A stretch of DNA of 64,000 nt from Diplosphaera chodatii (taxonomy: Eukaryota; Chlorophyta; Trebouxiophyceae; Prasiolales; Stichococcaceae): positions 80,001 through 144,000 of the forward strand of contig CM063639.1 of assembly GCA_032358165.1 (NCBI GenBank), in the 5' to 3' direction. Under the pieces are notes generated by a model that was given only the letters and a program-made list of their open reading frames with translations, did not search any database and had not been told where the DNA came from. A program made the position numbers and the translations under genes. This document shows, in pieces, positions 11,131 to 20,381 of this stretch (positions within the stretch are counted from its first letter, which is position 1; each line of letters starts with the position of its first letter).

Positions 11131-12663
11131 TTATGCGCCTGCGGCTTCTTTTGCAGCATACATAATTTCTACGGTAATTTCATTAATATTTTTTTCACGA
11201 GCAAATTTTTCTGTATTTCTTTTTATTTTTCCACGAACAAAACCAGGAATTTTATTTAATTCAGCTATTCCATCAGGTGCCCAGCTTAAATCAGAATCAG
11301 TAGATAATGATTTTGTAATAACTTGTTTTGTATCATGCCCTCCAAAAATTTCTAATAAATGGTCTTCCATTCCTAACGTGAAGGAGTTATATACTAAATC
11401 AGCTATTTGGTTTGTTCCTTCGTACCCTAAAAAAGGACGATACCCGAGTGGGAAATTTTGAATATGAACTGGAGCGGAAATAACTCCACATGGAATATCT
11501 AAACGTTTTCCAATATGTCTTTCCATTTGAGTTCCAAAAATTGCCGATGGTTCAATTTTAGCAATCATATCACCAACTTGCGTATGATCATCAGTAATCA
11601 ATACTTGATCACAAAAACCTTGTACTTGCTCGCGAAACCAATCCGCATCATGTTTACAGTATGTCCCAGAACAAGAAACCCGTATACCCATTTCTCGTGC
11701 TAAAATTTTTGTCATAGATGCTGCATGAGTAGCATCGCCAAAAACAATAGCTTTTTTTCCAGTTAAATTTTGACAATCAATTGAGCGTGAAAACCAAGCT
11801 GCTTGCGAAACAAATCTTGTTTGCTGATCAATATAATTTTCAAAGTCTACCGTTGAAGTATAATTATTCAATTCAAGAATTTTTTGAATTTCGCGTATAC
11901 AATTAGCTGTATCAACAATACCCATTGGAGTTGTAGTAATATAAGGCATATTAAATTCCGTTTGCAAATAATTTGCCGTAATTAACCCAATCTCACGATA
12001 TGGTACTAAATTAAACCATGCTTTTCCAAGGTTTTGCAAATCTGGAATAGAACCACCTTCAGGAATCACTTGATTTATTTCAATACCTAAATCATTTAAA
12101 AGTCGTTTTAATTCTCTACAATCATGTTGATTATGAAAACCTAAAGTAAACATGCCAATAATATTTGCCGAAGGTTTTTCTGTTTTTGTTAAATCTAGAA
12201 TATTTTGTTTTTCAGCTTTTTTTAAATAAAAACGAACAATTTGTTCAAGGGTACGATCTGCGGCTTGTAATTCATTTACGCGGTAATGATTTACATCAGC
12301 TAAAATAACATCTGAATCTGATTCGTTAGCTGCTCGATTTACAAAATTTTGTAGATCTTCTTGCAAAATGCTTGATGTACAAGTTGGGGTCAAAACAATT
12401 AAGTCGGGTTTTTCCTGCTTATCTTTTCGAGTAATATTTTCTACGACTTTTTCTTGTGAGCCTCGCGCTAGTACATGCCGATCTACAATGCTAGCAGTTA
12501 CTGGAGTAAAGTCTCTTTCACGTTCTAACATTGATCGCATTACATTAAAATAGTCATCTCCTAGAGGTGCATGCATAATTGCATGAACATTTTTAAAGGA
12601 ACTAGCAACTCGAAGTGTACCAATATGTGCTGGTCCCGCATACATCCAATATGCTAATTTCAT
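11131..12663 (-). CDS. chlB: Light-independent protochlorophyllide reductase subunit B
   Basis: ChlB is a component of dark-operative protochlorophyllide oxidoreductase (with ChlL and ChlN, not in this window), which reduces protochlorophyllide without light. The 510-residue product starts [18 protein letters not shown]. Asp36 in HAPLGDDYF is the residue known in the bacterial BchB homologue to ligate the NB 4Fe-4S cluster. The nitrogenase-like segment [14 protein letters not shown] follows near residue 95, and the conserved C-terminal DPOR domain is present. A GAGGA box precedes the ATG. The intact gene predicts that the alga can make chlorophyll in darkness if chlL and chlN are also intact. 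Confidence 0.98.
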   Translation of the reverse strand: MKLAYWMYAGPAHIGTLRVASSFKNVHAIMHAPLGDDYFNVMRSMLERERDFTPVTASIVDRHVLARGSQEKVVENITRKDKQEKPDLIVLTPTCTSSILQEDLQNFVNRAANESDSDVILADVNHYRVNELQAADRTLEQIVRFYLKKAEKQNILDLTKTEKPSANIIGMFTLGFHNQHDCRELKRLLNDLGIEINQVIPEGGSIPDLQNLGKAWFNLVPYREIGLITANYLQTEFNMPYITTTPMGIVDTANCIREIQKILELNNYTSTVDFENYIDQQTRFVSQAAWFSRSIDCQNLTGKKAIVFGDATHAASMTKILAREMGIRVSCSGTYCKHDADWFREQVQGFCDQVLITDDHTQVGDMIAKIEPSAIFGTQMERHIGKRLDIPCGVISAPVHIQNFPLGYRPFLGYEGTNQIADLVYNSFTLGMEDHLLEIFGGHDTKQVITKSLSTDSDLSWAPDGIAELNKIPGFVRGKIKRNTEKFAREKNINEITVEIMYAAKEAAGA

Positions 12664-14073
12664 AACAATTTCCTCAAATTTAGAATTATAATTAGTTTTA
12701 ATTCAATTTTTAAACTAAAAATTTATTACTTGTATAATATATTAAGTATATATTTATACTTTCGAAATATATTTTATGTTTATATATTATAAATAAATAC
12801 ATTTAGTATACTATTTTTATAGTATTAATTTTTTTATTTATTAGTATTTAATATAAATTAAATCTAATTTTCTAAGTATTTTTTCTTTTACTAATATTTA
12901 AATATTGTTTAAATATTAGCAAAAAAACAAGAGATAAAATCTGCCAGACAACAAAGTTGGATGCAAATAATAAAATTTATACAAATACTAGCAAAGCAAG
13001 CCTGTAGCTAGCTTTGCTAGCAAAGGCAACCGTGTTGCAAAATTTTTTTATAGGATCGCTTTTGTTGGATAAAACTTTGTTTTATTTTACTGCAAACTTG
13101 TCAATAAAAAAACAAAGTTTTTTTTATAGGCTAGGACATGTACAAATTTTTAATAATTTAATGAAATGTGTAGATTTTTATACTTTTTTTTTGTTAAAAT
13201 AAAAAAACAATTACTTCAATATTTGTATCAGTTTTAAAAAAATTTTTATTTCAATAGATACTATTAATTAGTTTAAAAAAATAATAATTGATTTGAAAAA
13301 TAATATTTGTTATAAATAAATATTTATGAAGTATATTACAATTTTATAGTATATATTATACTATGTATTGTTATTTGGAAATGTTTTTAAAATTTCTAAA
13401 AAAGTAAATAATAAATGATTGACAACAAAAGTCTTGTCAACAACTTGTACAATTATTTTCTACAACTACAAATTGATTGACAACTCATTCATATGTTAAT
13501 TGCTTCACTATTAGTTTTGAATAAATTTGTTTTTATTAATCATAAAAATAAATTTTATTTTTTAATAAAACAATAAAAACAAAAATAATTATTAATATTG
13601 ATTGATGCTAATAAATTTACTAATAACATTATAGATATAAAAAAATTTTGTGTTTTTTACTAAAATAAAATTGTAATCAAGCAATTAATAAGTAGTTTAC
13701 TTACTACTTATTTTGCTAGTAGCTAGTTTCGTAATACAAATCTTAATTTAATGTTTAAAAAACCTGCCTTTGTTGGATAAAACGAAGTTTTATCTTACTG
13801 CAGGCTTGCTTTGCTAGTAAATTTATTTTTTACGAGTTTTTTATTCCTAATTTTTATAATTAAATTAAATAAACAAAATTGAAGATTTTTTATTACTTAA
13901 CTAATTCAAAATATCTTGTTACTTAACTAATAAAATAAACTTTACTTTTAAATAAAAAGCAAAACTTGTTTTAGCTTTGCCTATTTTATAATTTAACTCG
14001 GTTGAATTATTATTAAGGTAAAATATTAAAAAATTTGTACAAGTACAAACTTGTTGGGAGATCTTTATTCGTT
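12664..14073. repeat. chlB-psbK spacer, AT-rich with a few repeats
   Basis: 1.4 kb with no gene I can support. A filled insertion site lies at 12981-13042 (insert 12989-13027), followed by another composite of the same family at about 13050-13140. An inverted-orientation unit with the GATAAAACGAAGTTTTATC core lies near 13768-13815. An empty site immediately precedes psbK (14032-14057). The rest is low-complexity A+T. Confidence 0.75.
12989..13027. repeat. TAGC...GGC insertion unit, 39 nt
   Basis: The unit begins TAGCAAAGCAAGCCTGTAGC and ends AGCAAAGGC. It separates ATACAAATAC on the left from AACCGTGTTGC on the right, the two halves of the empty site seen at 1730. A nearly identical 39-nt unit occupies 63825-63863. 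Confidence 0.8.
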
Positions 14074-14205
14074 ATGACTTTTTTACTTGCAAAATTACCT
14101 GAAGCATATGCACCTTTTGATCCGATTGTAGATGTTTTACCAATTATTCCAGTTCTTTTTATTCTTTTAGCATTTGTTTGGCAAGCATCTGTAAGTTTTA
14201 GATAA
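14074..14205 (+). CDS. psbK: Photosystem II protein K
   Basis: PsbK is a small single-helix subunit of the photosystem II core near CP43 in the thylakoid membrane. The 43-residue product is a short presequence (MTFLLA) followed by the canonical mature protein [20 protein letters not shown] and the membrane helix ending QASVSFR. A GGGAG box lies about 17 nt upstream. An empty repeat-insertion site overlaps its 5' untranslated region. Confidence 0.97.
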   Translation: MTFLLAKLPEAYAPFDPIVDVLPIIPVLFILLAFVWQASVSFR

Positions 14206-14763
14206 ATAGTGTTTTTAGAAAAAATTAAAGTAATTAATTAATAAAATAAAACTTTGCTTAACCTTATTTACAATATCTTAATTCATTGAATTGGCAAGAT
14301 TTGTCTTGTCAATGACTAATATTTTAACTTTATCCCTTGCTTTGCAAGGCAAAGGGAAATATAAGTCAATAATACACAAAAATAAAATTTTGGTATTTCA
14401 TTGACAAAATAAGTCTCGTCAATAACTTGATTGACAAGTCAATAAGTTATCAATTACTTTGTAGAAGTATAAATTAATTGACAAATCATTTTTGCATATT
14501 AATGAGTTAAATTATTAGCAAAAGTGATTGTAATCAAATTTTTTAGGTTGTTAATTAAATACTTTATTTAAATTATAAAAATTTTCAATTATAAAATTTT
14601 AATTAGAAAATTTAAAATAAATATATTTTGTATATTTTATTTTTAGTTTTCTTCTAGATATAATTTTTTACTAACAACACGCATTTAGAATTACAAAAAA
14701 TAAATGTAAAAATAATTTAAAAAATTTTATTTAGAAACATATTATTTAAAATAGAGGTACAAA
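14206..14763. repeat. psbK-psb30 spacer
   Basis: No gene is visible. At 14313-14367 a TATTTCAAC-type repeat is interrupted by the 23-nt palindrome CCCTTGCTTTGCAAGG... at 14334-14356. The remainder is A+T-rich with partial CAATGAC/GTCATTG repeats. Confidence 0.7.
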
Positions 14764-14865
14764 ATGAACTTTGAAGTTTTTTTTCAATTAGGCGCACTTT
14801 TTCTTATTTTAGCAGCAGGGCCACTTGTTATTATTTTATTAGCAAGCCGTAGTGGAAATCTTTAA
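14764..14865 (+). CDS. psb30: Photosystem II protein Psb30 (Ycf12)
   Basis: This is a 33-residue single-helix protein of the photosystem II core. It opens MNFEVFFQLGALFLILAAGP, and the ending LLASRSGNL is the family signature. A GAGG box is 8 nt before the ATG. Psb30 is known to sit at the edge of PSII near cytochrome b559 and to stabilise the complex. Its placement between psbK and psaM makes a cluster of small photosystem genes on one strand. Confidence 0.93.
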   Translation: MNFEVFFQLGALFLILAAGPLVIILLASRSGNL

Positions 14866-15476
14866 AAAATTTTTTAGAGATAAAATTTTTAACAAAACCT
14901 TATATAGTTTTATTCATATTTGATTTTACTCTATTTGAGTTAAGAAAAAAAATAATTTAATCACTTGTCAATTAAGTGATTGAAAAGACTTATACAAATA
15001 CCAACTTGTTGCAAATCTTGGCAATATATAAATGAATATGGTAATTATTTAAAAGAATTCTCATTTATAAAGTCTTATTATATTATATTAAGCTATAAGC
15101 CAACTTTGTTGTATGCTAATTTATCTTGCTTAGGGTTTTTTTTGTTAAATAAAAATATTTAACAATAAAATGAAAATATTAGCAAATAGAAAAACAATTA
15201 AAAAAGTCTTTTTTTAACGTGATAACTAAAATAATGATTATTTTTTAATAATAAATTAAATTTATTTTTTATATAGGAAACTTTAGTAAAAGTTTGTTAA
15301 AAAGCAAAATAAAATACTACAGAAAAATTTCATTTTTGTATATGATTGAAAATATCAATGACTTTTTAAATAAGTTATTTAAAATATTTATTTTGTTAAT
15401 GAATTTAATTTTAAAATCATTATATTTTTATACACGGTTACTTTACTACGAAATTTTATAAAATTAATTTAAATCT
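14866..15476. other. psb30-psaM spacer, A+T-rich
   Basis: No gene is visible. An imperfect empty site (ATACAAATACCAACTTGTTGC) lies at about 14990-15013. Otherwise it is low-complexity sequence. Confidence 0.6.
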
Positions 15477-15572
15477 ATGGCAATTTCTGATAGTCAAATT
15501 TTTACTGCTCTTTTTGCTAGCTTAGTAACTGGAATACTTGCTGTTCGATTAGGACTGGCACTTTATAAATAA
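15477..15572 (+). CDS. psaM: Photosystem I reaction centre subunit XII
   Basis: This is a 31-residue single-pass thylakoid protein of photosystem I. The sequence starts [20 protein letters not shown] and ends [11 protein letters not shown], matching the PsaM pattern (ISD-Q-F-AL ... RL...LYK). No clear ribosome-binding box is seen. psaM is retained in many streptophyte algae and some chlorophytes but lost in others, so its presence is informative for classification. Confidence 0.93.
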   Translation: MAISDSQIFTALFASLVTGILAVRLGLALYK

Positions 15573-16025
15573 TTTTATTTATTTATTAAAAAAACTATTG
15601 TATTGATAATACATTATCTATCATATGTATTTATATAAAAATAAATAGTATTAACTAATTAAGTGCATTAGACTTGGTATTACTATTTACTTGGCTTATT
15701 CAAAATAAAGTATTTTATTTTGAATAAGCCAATTTCGATATTTTCTTTAAACTAATTTGAAAATTAAAATGATTAATTTTAATTTATAAATAAATTTAAA
15801 GAAAATACATTGTTTTTAAATTATTTTCCCTTGCTTTGCAACGCAAAGGGAAAAAAAAATAATTTCATCGAGATGTCAATAATATACAAAAATTTTATTT
15901 TTATGCATCAATATAAATTAATTTTTAATTTAATAAGAATCAATTGACAAAAATATAAATATATATTTATATTTTATTTAGATTAAAAATCAAATAATAA
16001 TTCAAAAATTAACAAATTTTTTCCA
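15573..16025. other. psaM-trnQ spacer
   Basis: It holds the psaM 3' hairpin (15691-15732) and a CCCTTGCTTTGCAACG palindrome (15828-15850). No gene is visible. Confidence 0.65.
15691..15732 (+). terminator. psaM 3' stem-loop
   Basis: A perfect 19-bp stem starting TTGGCTTATTCAAAAT with a 4-nt loop, 118 nt after the psaM stop. It probably defines the transcript end. Confidence 0.7.
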
Positions 16026-16030
16026 TGGGG

Positions 16031-16063
<33 letters not shown>

Positions 16064-16097
16064 CCGCCATTCGCAGGTTCGAATCCTTCCACCCCAG
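16026..16097 (+). tRNA. trnQ: tRNA-Gln (anticodon UUG)
   Basis: A 72-nt cloverleaf: acceptor TGGGGTG pairs with CACCCCA, the discriminator is G, and the anticodon stem GCGGT/ACCGC has loop TTTTGGT giving UUG. The T arm contains GGTTCGAATCC. Confidence 0.95.
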
Positions 16098-16413
16098 TCA
16101 TATAGAATTCATATGACGAAATTATTATTCTATCACTCAGTTTGGCTTTGTTAAACAAAACTTTGTTTTGTTTTACTTCCCTTTGCCTTGCAAAGCAAGG
16201 GAGCAAAGCAAGCCTGCAGTAAGATAAAACTTCGTTTTATCTCACGAAGGCTATTTGCTAATAAAAATTTTGTTTTTCTAACAAAACAAAAAAGTTTGTC
16301 AATAAAAAACAAGCTTTTTTTATAAACTAGTAATTGTCCCAAATTTGGAATTCAATAATATTATTTTAATTTGTGCAAGCTTTTTCAAATTTAATATTTA
16401 TTAGATAAATTTG
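16098..16413. repeat. trnQ-ycf47 spacer with repeats
   Basis: This spacer contains a CCTTTGCCTTGCAAAGC palindrome (16179-16201) and a chain of AAAACTTCGTTTT-type hairpins to about 16330. Minus-strand frames here are repeat translations, not genes. Confidence 0.7.
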
Positions 16414-16620
16414 TTAATTTAGTGAAGTAAAAAAACCAATTAGTAAAAAAAATAAAATAGAAAACCAGGTAAATTTCATTAAAAAACGTTTTTCTTCCCC
16501 ATAATTTGCAAGAATTCTTCTTGAATGTAAAGCTCTTAATACAATATTTTCTTTTGGTGTTTGTGGTACTATTAAAACAATAATAAAAATGGCAAAGATT
16601 AATCGAAATAGATTCATCAT
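16414..16620 (-). CDS. ycf47: Putative SecG-like protein Ycf47
   Basis: The 68-residue product has two predicted membrane helices, at about residues 2-18 (LFRLIFAIFIIVLIV) and 48-66 (FTWFSILFFLLIGFF), joined by a basic loop. This layout, the motif PQTPKEN after helix 1 and the F-TW-L pattern opening helix 2 fit Ycf47, a plastid homologue of the SecG subunit of the protein-conducting channel, which would act with SecY in thylakoid insertion. A second ATG directly follows the first, so the true start could be one codon later. Identification rests on pattern and length rather than strong sequence motifs. It is the only minus-strand gene between chlB and trnL. Confidence 0.68.
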   Translation of the reverse strand: MMNLFRLIFAIFIIVLIVPQTPKENIVLRALHSRRILANYGEEKRFLMKFTWFSILFFLLIGFFTSLN

Positions 16621-17000
16621 AAGTAAAAATTTTTAATAAATTAGATTAGTAGTAGCATTGAAATAAAAAAAATGTATTTTTAACAATTAAATTTGTGATT
16701 TAAATAGTTAATTTAAATAATTAATTTAAAATTAAAATAATTTTATTAGAATAAATATATTTTTTTAAATTCGTTCAAGTCTAAATTTGTTGTACGTCAA
16801 TTTTTTTAATATTGAATAAATATAATAATAATTTTTTTTAAACTCTCTATTTTACATATATTATATAATTATGTATAATTATATTATGTACATATATTTT
16901 TCAAATATTCAAAATAGAAATTTTTGATATAAGCTATTTATATCATATTTTTCGAAATATAAAAATTAAAATATTTCATAAAAAATTTTATCAAAAATAT
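16621..17000. other. ycf47-trnF spacer, A+T-rich
   Basis: Extremely A+T-rich sequence with no gene and no repeat of the main families. It lies between divergent ycf47 (-) and trnF (+), so it should contain both promoters, but no distinct boxes can be chosen. Confidence 0.6.
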
Positions 17001-17005
17001 GCCGG

Positions 17006-17042
<37 letters not shown>

Positions 17043-17073
17043 CGTGTCACCAGTTCAAGTCTGGTTCCTGGCA
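17001..17073 (+). tRNA. trnF: tRNA-Phe (anticodon GAA)
   Basis: 73 nt. Acceptor GCCGGGA pairs with TCCTGGC (one G-T pair), discriminator A. The anticodon loop CTGAAAA lies between AGAGGA and TCCTC, giving GAA. The T arm is CAGTTCAAGTCTG. Confidence 0.95.
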
Positions 17074-17714
17074 AACTATATATAAAAATATTTAGAAAAA
17101 ATAATTTTTATTTATTTTTACTTTGTAAATAATTTTATTACAAATTGTGCAAACTAAATTTAAGTTTTATTCATCAAATCAATTTTCAATCAATTTACAT
17201 AACTAGAAATTTTATAAATTTGCGACACGTTTGGCTTTATTGCACTAGCAAAGTAAGCCTGAAGTAAAACAAAACGAAGTTTTGTGGAACAAAAGCAAAA
17301 TTTTGTTTTGTCTTATTTGTAGTAAAGCAAGCCTGTGGTAAAAAAAAACAAAGTTTTATCCAACAAAGGCCCTTTGCTAATATTTCAACAAAGTTGAAAT
17401 ATAAGCAAAGCAACGGTTCGGAGAACTTCTGAAAACAAGCTTTGCTTGTTTTCTTAGGAGCTTGTCAATAAAAAAACAAAGTTTTTTTATAGGCTAGTAC
17501 TTATACTAGTTGGTGATTGAATTAAAAAATAAAATAATGTATTTTATATAAATATAGTATTCTATTTTTTAATTCAATTATTGACTTCTATTTCAACTTT
17601 GTTTAAACGTTAGTCAATAATACAAGAAAAATTTTATTTTTGTGTATCATTGACAAGACAAGTTTTGTCAATCACTAACAAAAGCAAACGTTATCACTAA
17701 AATTTTTATTTTAT
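17074..17714. repeat. trnF-tilS spacer with block repeat
   Basis: A chain of hairpin modules runs from about 17220 to 17505, including a TATTTCAACAAAGTTGAAAT hairpin and a copy of the block at 1836-1935 (17401-17505, nearly identical). At about 17515-17580 an imperfect hairpin with arms like TTAAAAAATA...TATTTTTTAA is also seen near 25217. No gene is visible. Confidence 0.75.
17401..17505. repeat. Block repeat shared with 1836-1935
   Basis: It starts GCAACGGTTCGGAGAACTTC, contains the perfect palindrome AAACAAGCTTTGCTTGTTT, and ends at TATAGGCTAGTACTTATA. An inverted copy lies at about 4010-4100. Confidence 0.85.
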
Positions 17715-19553
17715 ATGATTAAAAAAAAAACACACATAATTAATTTGTTAAATAAAATTAACACTATTCTTCAAAAAAATACTTTAATTAAACCAAATGA
17801 TCATATTTTAATTTCTATTTCGGGTGGTCAAGATTCGATTTGCGTTTTTTTTATTTTTCTTCACTTAAAACGACAATGGAAATGGTCATTTGGAGTTATT
17901 TATAACAATCACTTATGGCAAAAAAATGCATTTTTTACAAATGATCTTGTAATAGAATTAGCTTATATATTCCAAATTCCTATTTATTGTATCGTTGCTC
18001 CAAATAAAATTTTTAACGAAAATAAATCCCGATATTGGCGTTATAATACGTTTTATCGAATTAGTTTTTTTTATAACTATAAATTAATTAGCACAGGTCA
18101 TACTTCAAGTGATAAAATTGAAAATATTTTATTTCAACTAACCAGAGGAACAAGTGGAAAAAGTTTAACATCATTAAATTTAAACAAATACTTTTTATTT
18201 ACTGGTAATTTTTCAAAAAACATGAAAAACAGATCTAAATATTTGTATCATTTTCGATTTAATAAGTTTAACCATAATTTAGTTTTAAACCAAATTAAAC
18301 CCACTAAATTATTCCATAAAAATTATTTATTTAAAACTTTCCCAAGTAAATTTAATACCTCTAGTTTATCATTCTTGCCACGTATACTTATTCGTCCAGT
18401 ATTAAATTTTCATAGATTTGATTTACAAAAATTAGCAAATTTTTGGAAACTCCCTATTTATCCAGATAAAAGTAATAAAAAAACTGATTATTATCGTAAT
18501 AGAATTAGAAAGCAATTATTACCGACATTAAAATTTTTTTTTAACCCCAAGATTGATTTAATTTTACTTCAATTCTCTGAAATTTTAGCAATAGAGCAAC
18601 TTCATTTAGAAGTTGTAAGTAATCGTTTGAAATATGATTTTTATTTGAAAAAAAAATTTATATTTAAACTAAATATTTCACTATTTTATAATATTCCTTT
18701 AGCGGTTAAACGAAAACTACTGAAAAAATTCTTAGAAAATTTTTCTTTCAAACAAATTTCTTTTTTTCAAATAAATCATTTATTAAATTTCCTTACTAAT
18801 AAAAAAATTTATTCTTTAAATAAATTAAATAAATTGTCGCGAAATTCAAATACTGAATTTCAGTTTTCTTCAAATATAAAATGTTCCAATAATAAAAAAA
18901 ATTCGATAAAAACAAAAAAAACAAATTTTAATAAATCAGTTCAATCTCAATTGTATTGGGTCGACATTTTGAATAAAAAAAAATCTACTATATTAAATGT
19001 ATATTTAATAAATATTTTTAGTTATATATATTTTATAGACGAAAAAATTCTAATATCTAATTATAAAAATTTTTTTAAAAAAAATTTTTTTTTGTTATCG
19101 ATTAATAAATTTTTTATAAAATTTAATTCTTTTATGATTTTCCCTTGCTTTGCAAGGCAAGGGGAAAAAAAAATACATTTTTCTTTGTATAATATTATAT
19201 ATTTTTTAAATCAACAAATACCCCTTGGTTTGAAAAAACGGAATTTTTTCTTAGGCTCGTCCCTGCTAAGAAACAACAAAAATATAATAAAAAAAAAAAT
19301 TGAAAGAAAAAATACTTTTAGTTTTCAAAACTTAACAAAAAAAAAGAATTTTTTAAAAAATAAAGAAAAATATCGTATTTTAAATTTAAATAACAATCAA
19401 ATCACAAAAACTACAATTTTATATTACGAAGGATTGAGTTTTTCTTCATGTAACTGCTATTTTCAAAAATTCAAAATTATTTTTTATCCAGAACTTGGGA
19501 TTTTATTTTATTTTGAAAAAAAAATTTTTATATTTAAAAAATTTCATTTTTAG
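17715..19553 (+). CDS. tilS: tRNA(Ile)-lysidine synthase (large, insertion-bearing)
   Basis: TilS converts C34 of the CAU-anticodon isoleucine tRNA to lysidine, so that the tRNA reads AUA instead of AUG. The ATP-binding P-loop ISISGGQDS is at residues 34-41, and GHTSSDKIENILFQLTRG near residue 127 matches the second conserved PP-ATPase motif. The segment DKSNKKTDYYRNRIRKQLLP around residue 255 is also typical. At 612 residues it is much longer than bacterial TilS (about 430), through Lys/Asn/Phe-rich expansions. Two dispersed repeats are read through in frame: a CCCTTGCTTTGCAAGG palindrome at 19142-19163 (residues 476-483) and the CCCCTTGG...CCCTGC module at 19221-19266 (residues 503-517). 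Its substrate gene trnI(CAU) is not in this window. Confidence 0.93.
   Translation: MIKKKTHIINLLNKINTILQKNTLIKPNDHILISISGGQDSICVFFIFLHLKRQWKWSFGVIYNNHLWQKNAFFTNDLVIELAYIFQIPIYCIVAPNKIFNENKSRYWRYNTFYRISFFYNYKLISTGHTSSDKIENILFQLTRGTSGKSLTSLNLNKYFLFTGNFSKNMKNRSKYLYHFRFNKFNHNLVLNQIKPTKLFHKNYLFKTFPSKFNTSSLSFLPRILIRPVLNFHRFDLQKLANFWKLPIYPDKSNKKTDYYRNRIRKQLLPTLKFFFNPKIDLILLQFSEILAIEQLHLEVVSNRLKYDFYLKKKFIFKLNISLFYNIPLAVKRKLLKKFLENFSFKQISFFQINHLLNFLTNKKIYSLNKLNKLSRNSNTEFQFSSNIKCSNNKKNSIKTKKTNFNKSVQSQLYWVDILNKKKSTILNVYLINIFSYIYFIDEKILISNYKNFFKKNFFLLSINKFFIKFNSFMIFPCFARQGEKKIHFSLYNIIYFLNQQIPLGLKKRNFFLGSSLLRNNKNIIKKKIERKNTFSFQNLTKKKNFLKNKEKYRILNLNNNQITKTTILYYEGLSFSSCNCYFQKFKIIFYPELGILFYFEKKIFIFKKFHF
19142..19163. 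repeat. Palindromic module inside tilS coding sequence
   Basis: This copy of the CCCTTGCTTTGCAAGG palindrome is translated as PCFARQG. Free copies lie at 14334-14356, 15828-15850, 16179-16201 and 19649-19670; coding copies lie in rpoB (43789-43811) and rpoC2 (54716-54739). Confidence 0.85.
19221..19266. repeat. CCCCTTGG...CCCTGC module inside tilS
   Basis: A 46-nt module with the inner hairpin GAAAAAACGGAATTTTTTC, translated as PLGLKKRNFFLGSSL. The same peptide, with one substitution, occurs in rpoC2 (52472-52514). Confidence 0.85.
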
Positions 19554-19774
19554 TTGAATATATTTTTAAAATATAAAATTAAAAAAAAGTAGTGTCAATC
19601 ATCAATAGGTTTATTTTTGTTAGAGACAACGAAATTTTTTCTTACTTGCCTTTGCCTTGCAAAGCAAGGGAACTTATCAATAAAAAAATAAAATTTTTTT
19701 ATAAGCTAATACTTGTAGAAATTGATTGAAAAGGTATTTATTCTTGAAAAATTAAACTATTTAAAAACTATATT

Positions 19775-19855
19775 TGCCTTGGAGAGGACTTGAACCTCCA
19801 CGCTTATAAGCTGTTGATTTTGAGTCAACCGTGTCTACCATTTCACCACCAAAGC
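19775..19855 (-). tRNA. trnL: tRNA-Leu (anticodon CAA)
   Basis: An 81-nt class II tRNA with a long variable arm. Acceptor GCTTTGG pairs with CCAAGGC (one T-G pair), discriminator A. The anticodon stem GTTGA/TCAAC has loop CTCAAAA, giving CAA. It is transcribed opposite to tilS. Confidence 0.93.
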
Positions 19856-20252
19856 TATTTTTATAAAAATTTTGTTTTTTTATAAGTTATTTAACAAACC
19901 TAATATAAACCAAATTTATATGAGGTTTATTAATTTTACTTCGTCACTGGTTAAATCAATTTGCAAAAAGATTGGAAGTAAAATGAAATTTATATTTCTA
20001 CAAATTTGAGTTTTGTTAGATAATACGTTTTTACTTTGCTTATATTTCAATTTCCTTGAAATATAAGCAAAGTAAAAAAAACCTGACATATAATTTATTT
20101 GTATGTTTTTACAAAAATTTATACTTGTACTAGCAAAGTACAAATTTCTTATAAAAGTACATAAAAATAAAATTTTTATGTATGATTAACTTATATTTCA
20201 ACAAAATTGAAATATTAGTCAATAAATAAGTATGTATTTTAATACTTTATTT
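19856..20252. other. trnL-psbJ spacer
   Basis: No gene is visible. It contains a TATTTCAA..TTGAAATATAAGC hairpin (about 20040-20068) and a minimal filled site TTGTAC-TAGCAAAGT-ACAAATT at about 20117-20135. The psbJ 3' end must lie here. Confidence 0.6.
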
Positions 20253-20381
20253 CTAAAGTGAAGAACCTAAGCCGACATATGATCCATAAAAAAAAATACT
20301 AACTAGCCCTATTCCCGCAGTACCAATAACCGTACCCACAAGCCATAAAGGGATACGTCCAGTAGTTCCAGTGTTAGACAT
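20253..20381 (-). CDS. psbJ: Photosystem II protein J
   Basis: A 42-residue single-helix photosystem II subunit near cytochrome b559. It begins [20 protein letters not shown] and ends [12 protein letters not shown], matching the family over its whole length. An AGGA box lies 9 nt upstream of the ATG. It is the last gene of the psbE-psbF-psbL-psbJ cluster. The 767-nt gap from psbL is unusually wide for this normally tight operon, and a 30-bp perfect hairpin stands 34 nt upstream of its start. Confidence 0.97.
   Translation of the reverse strand: MSNTGTTGRIPLWLVGTVIGTAGIGLVSIFFYGSYVGLGSSL

Noticed and set aside
11084..11461. 125-residue plus-strand frame overlapping chlB
   Set aside because: It is antisense to the conserved chlB 3' half; chlB is unquestionable, so this is a shadow.
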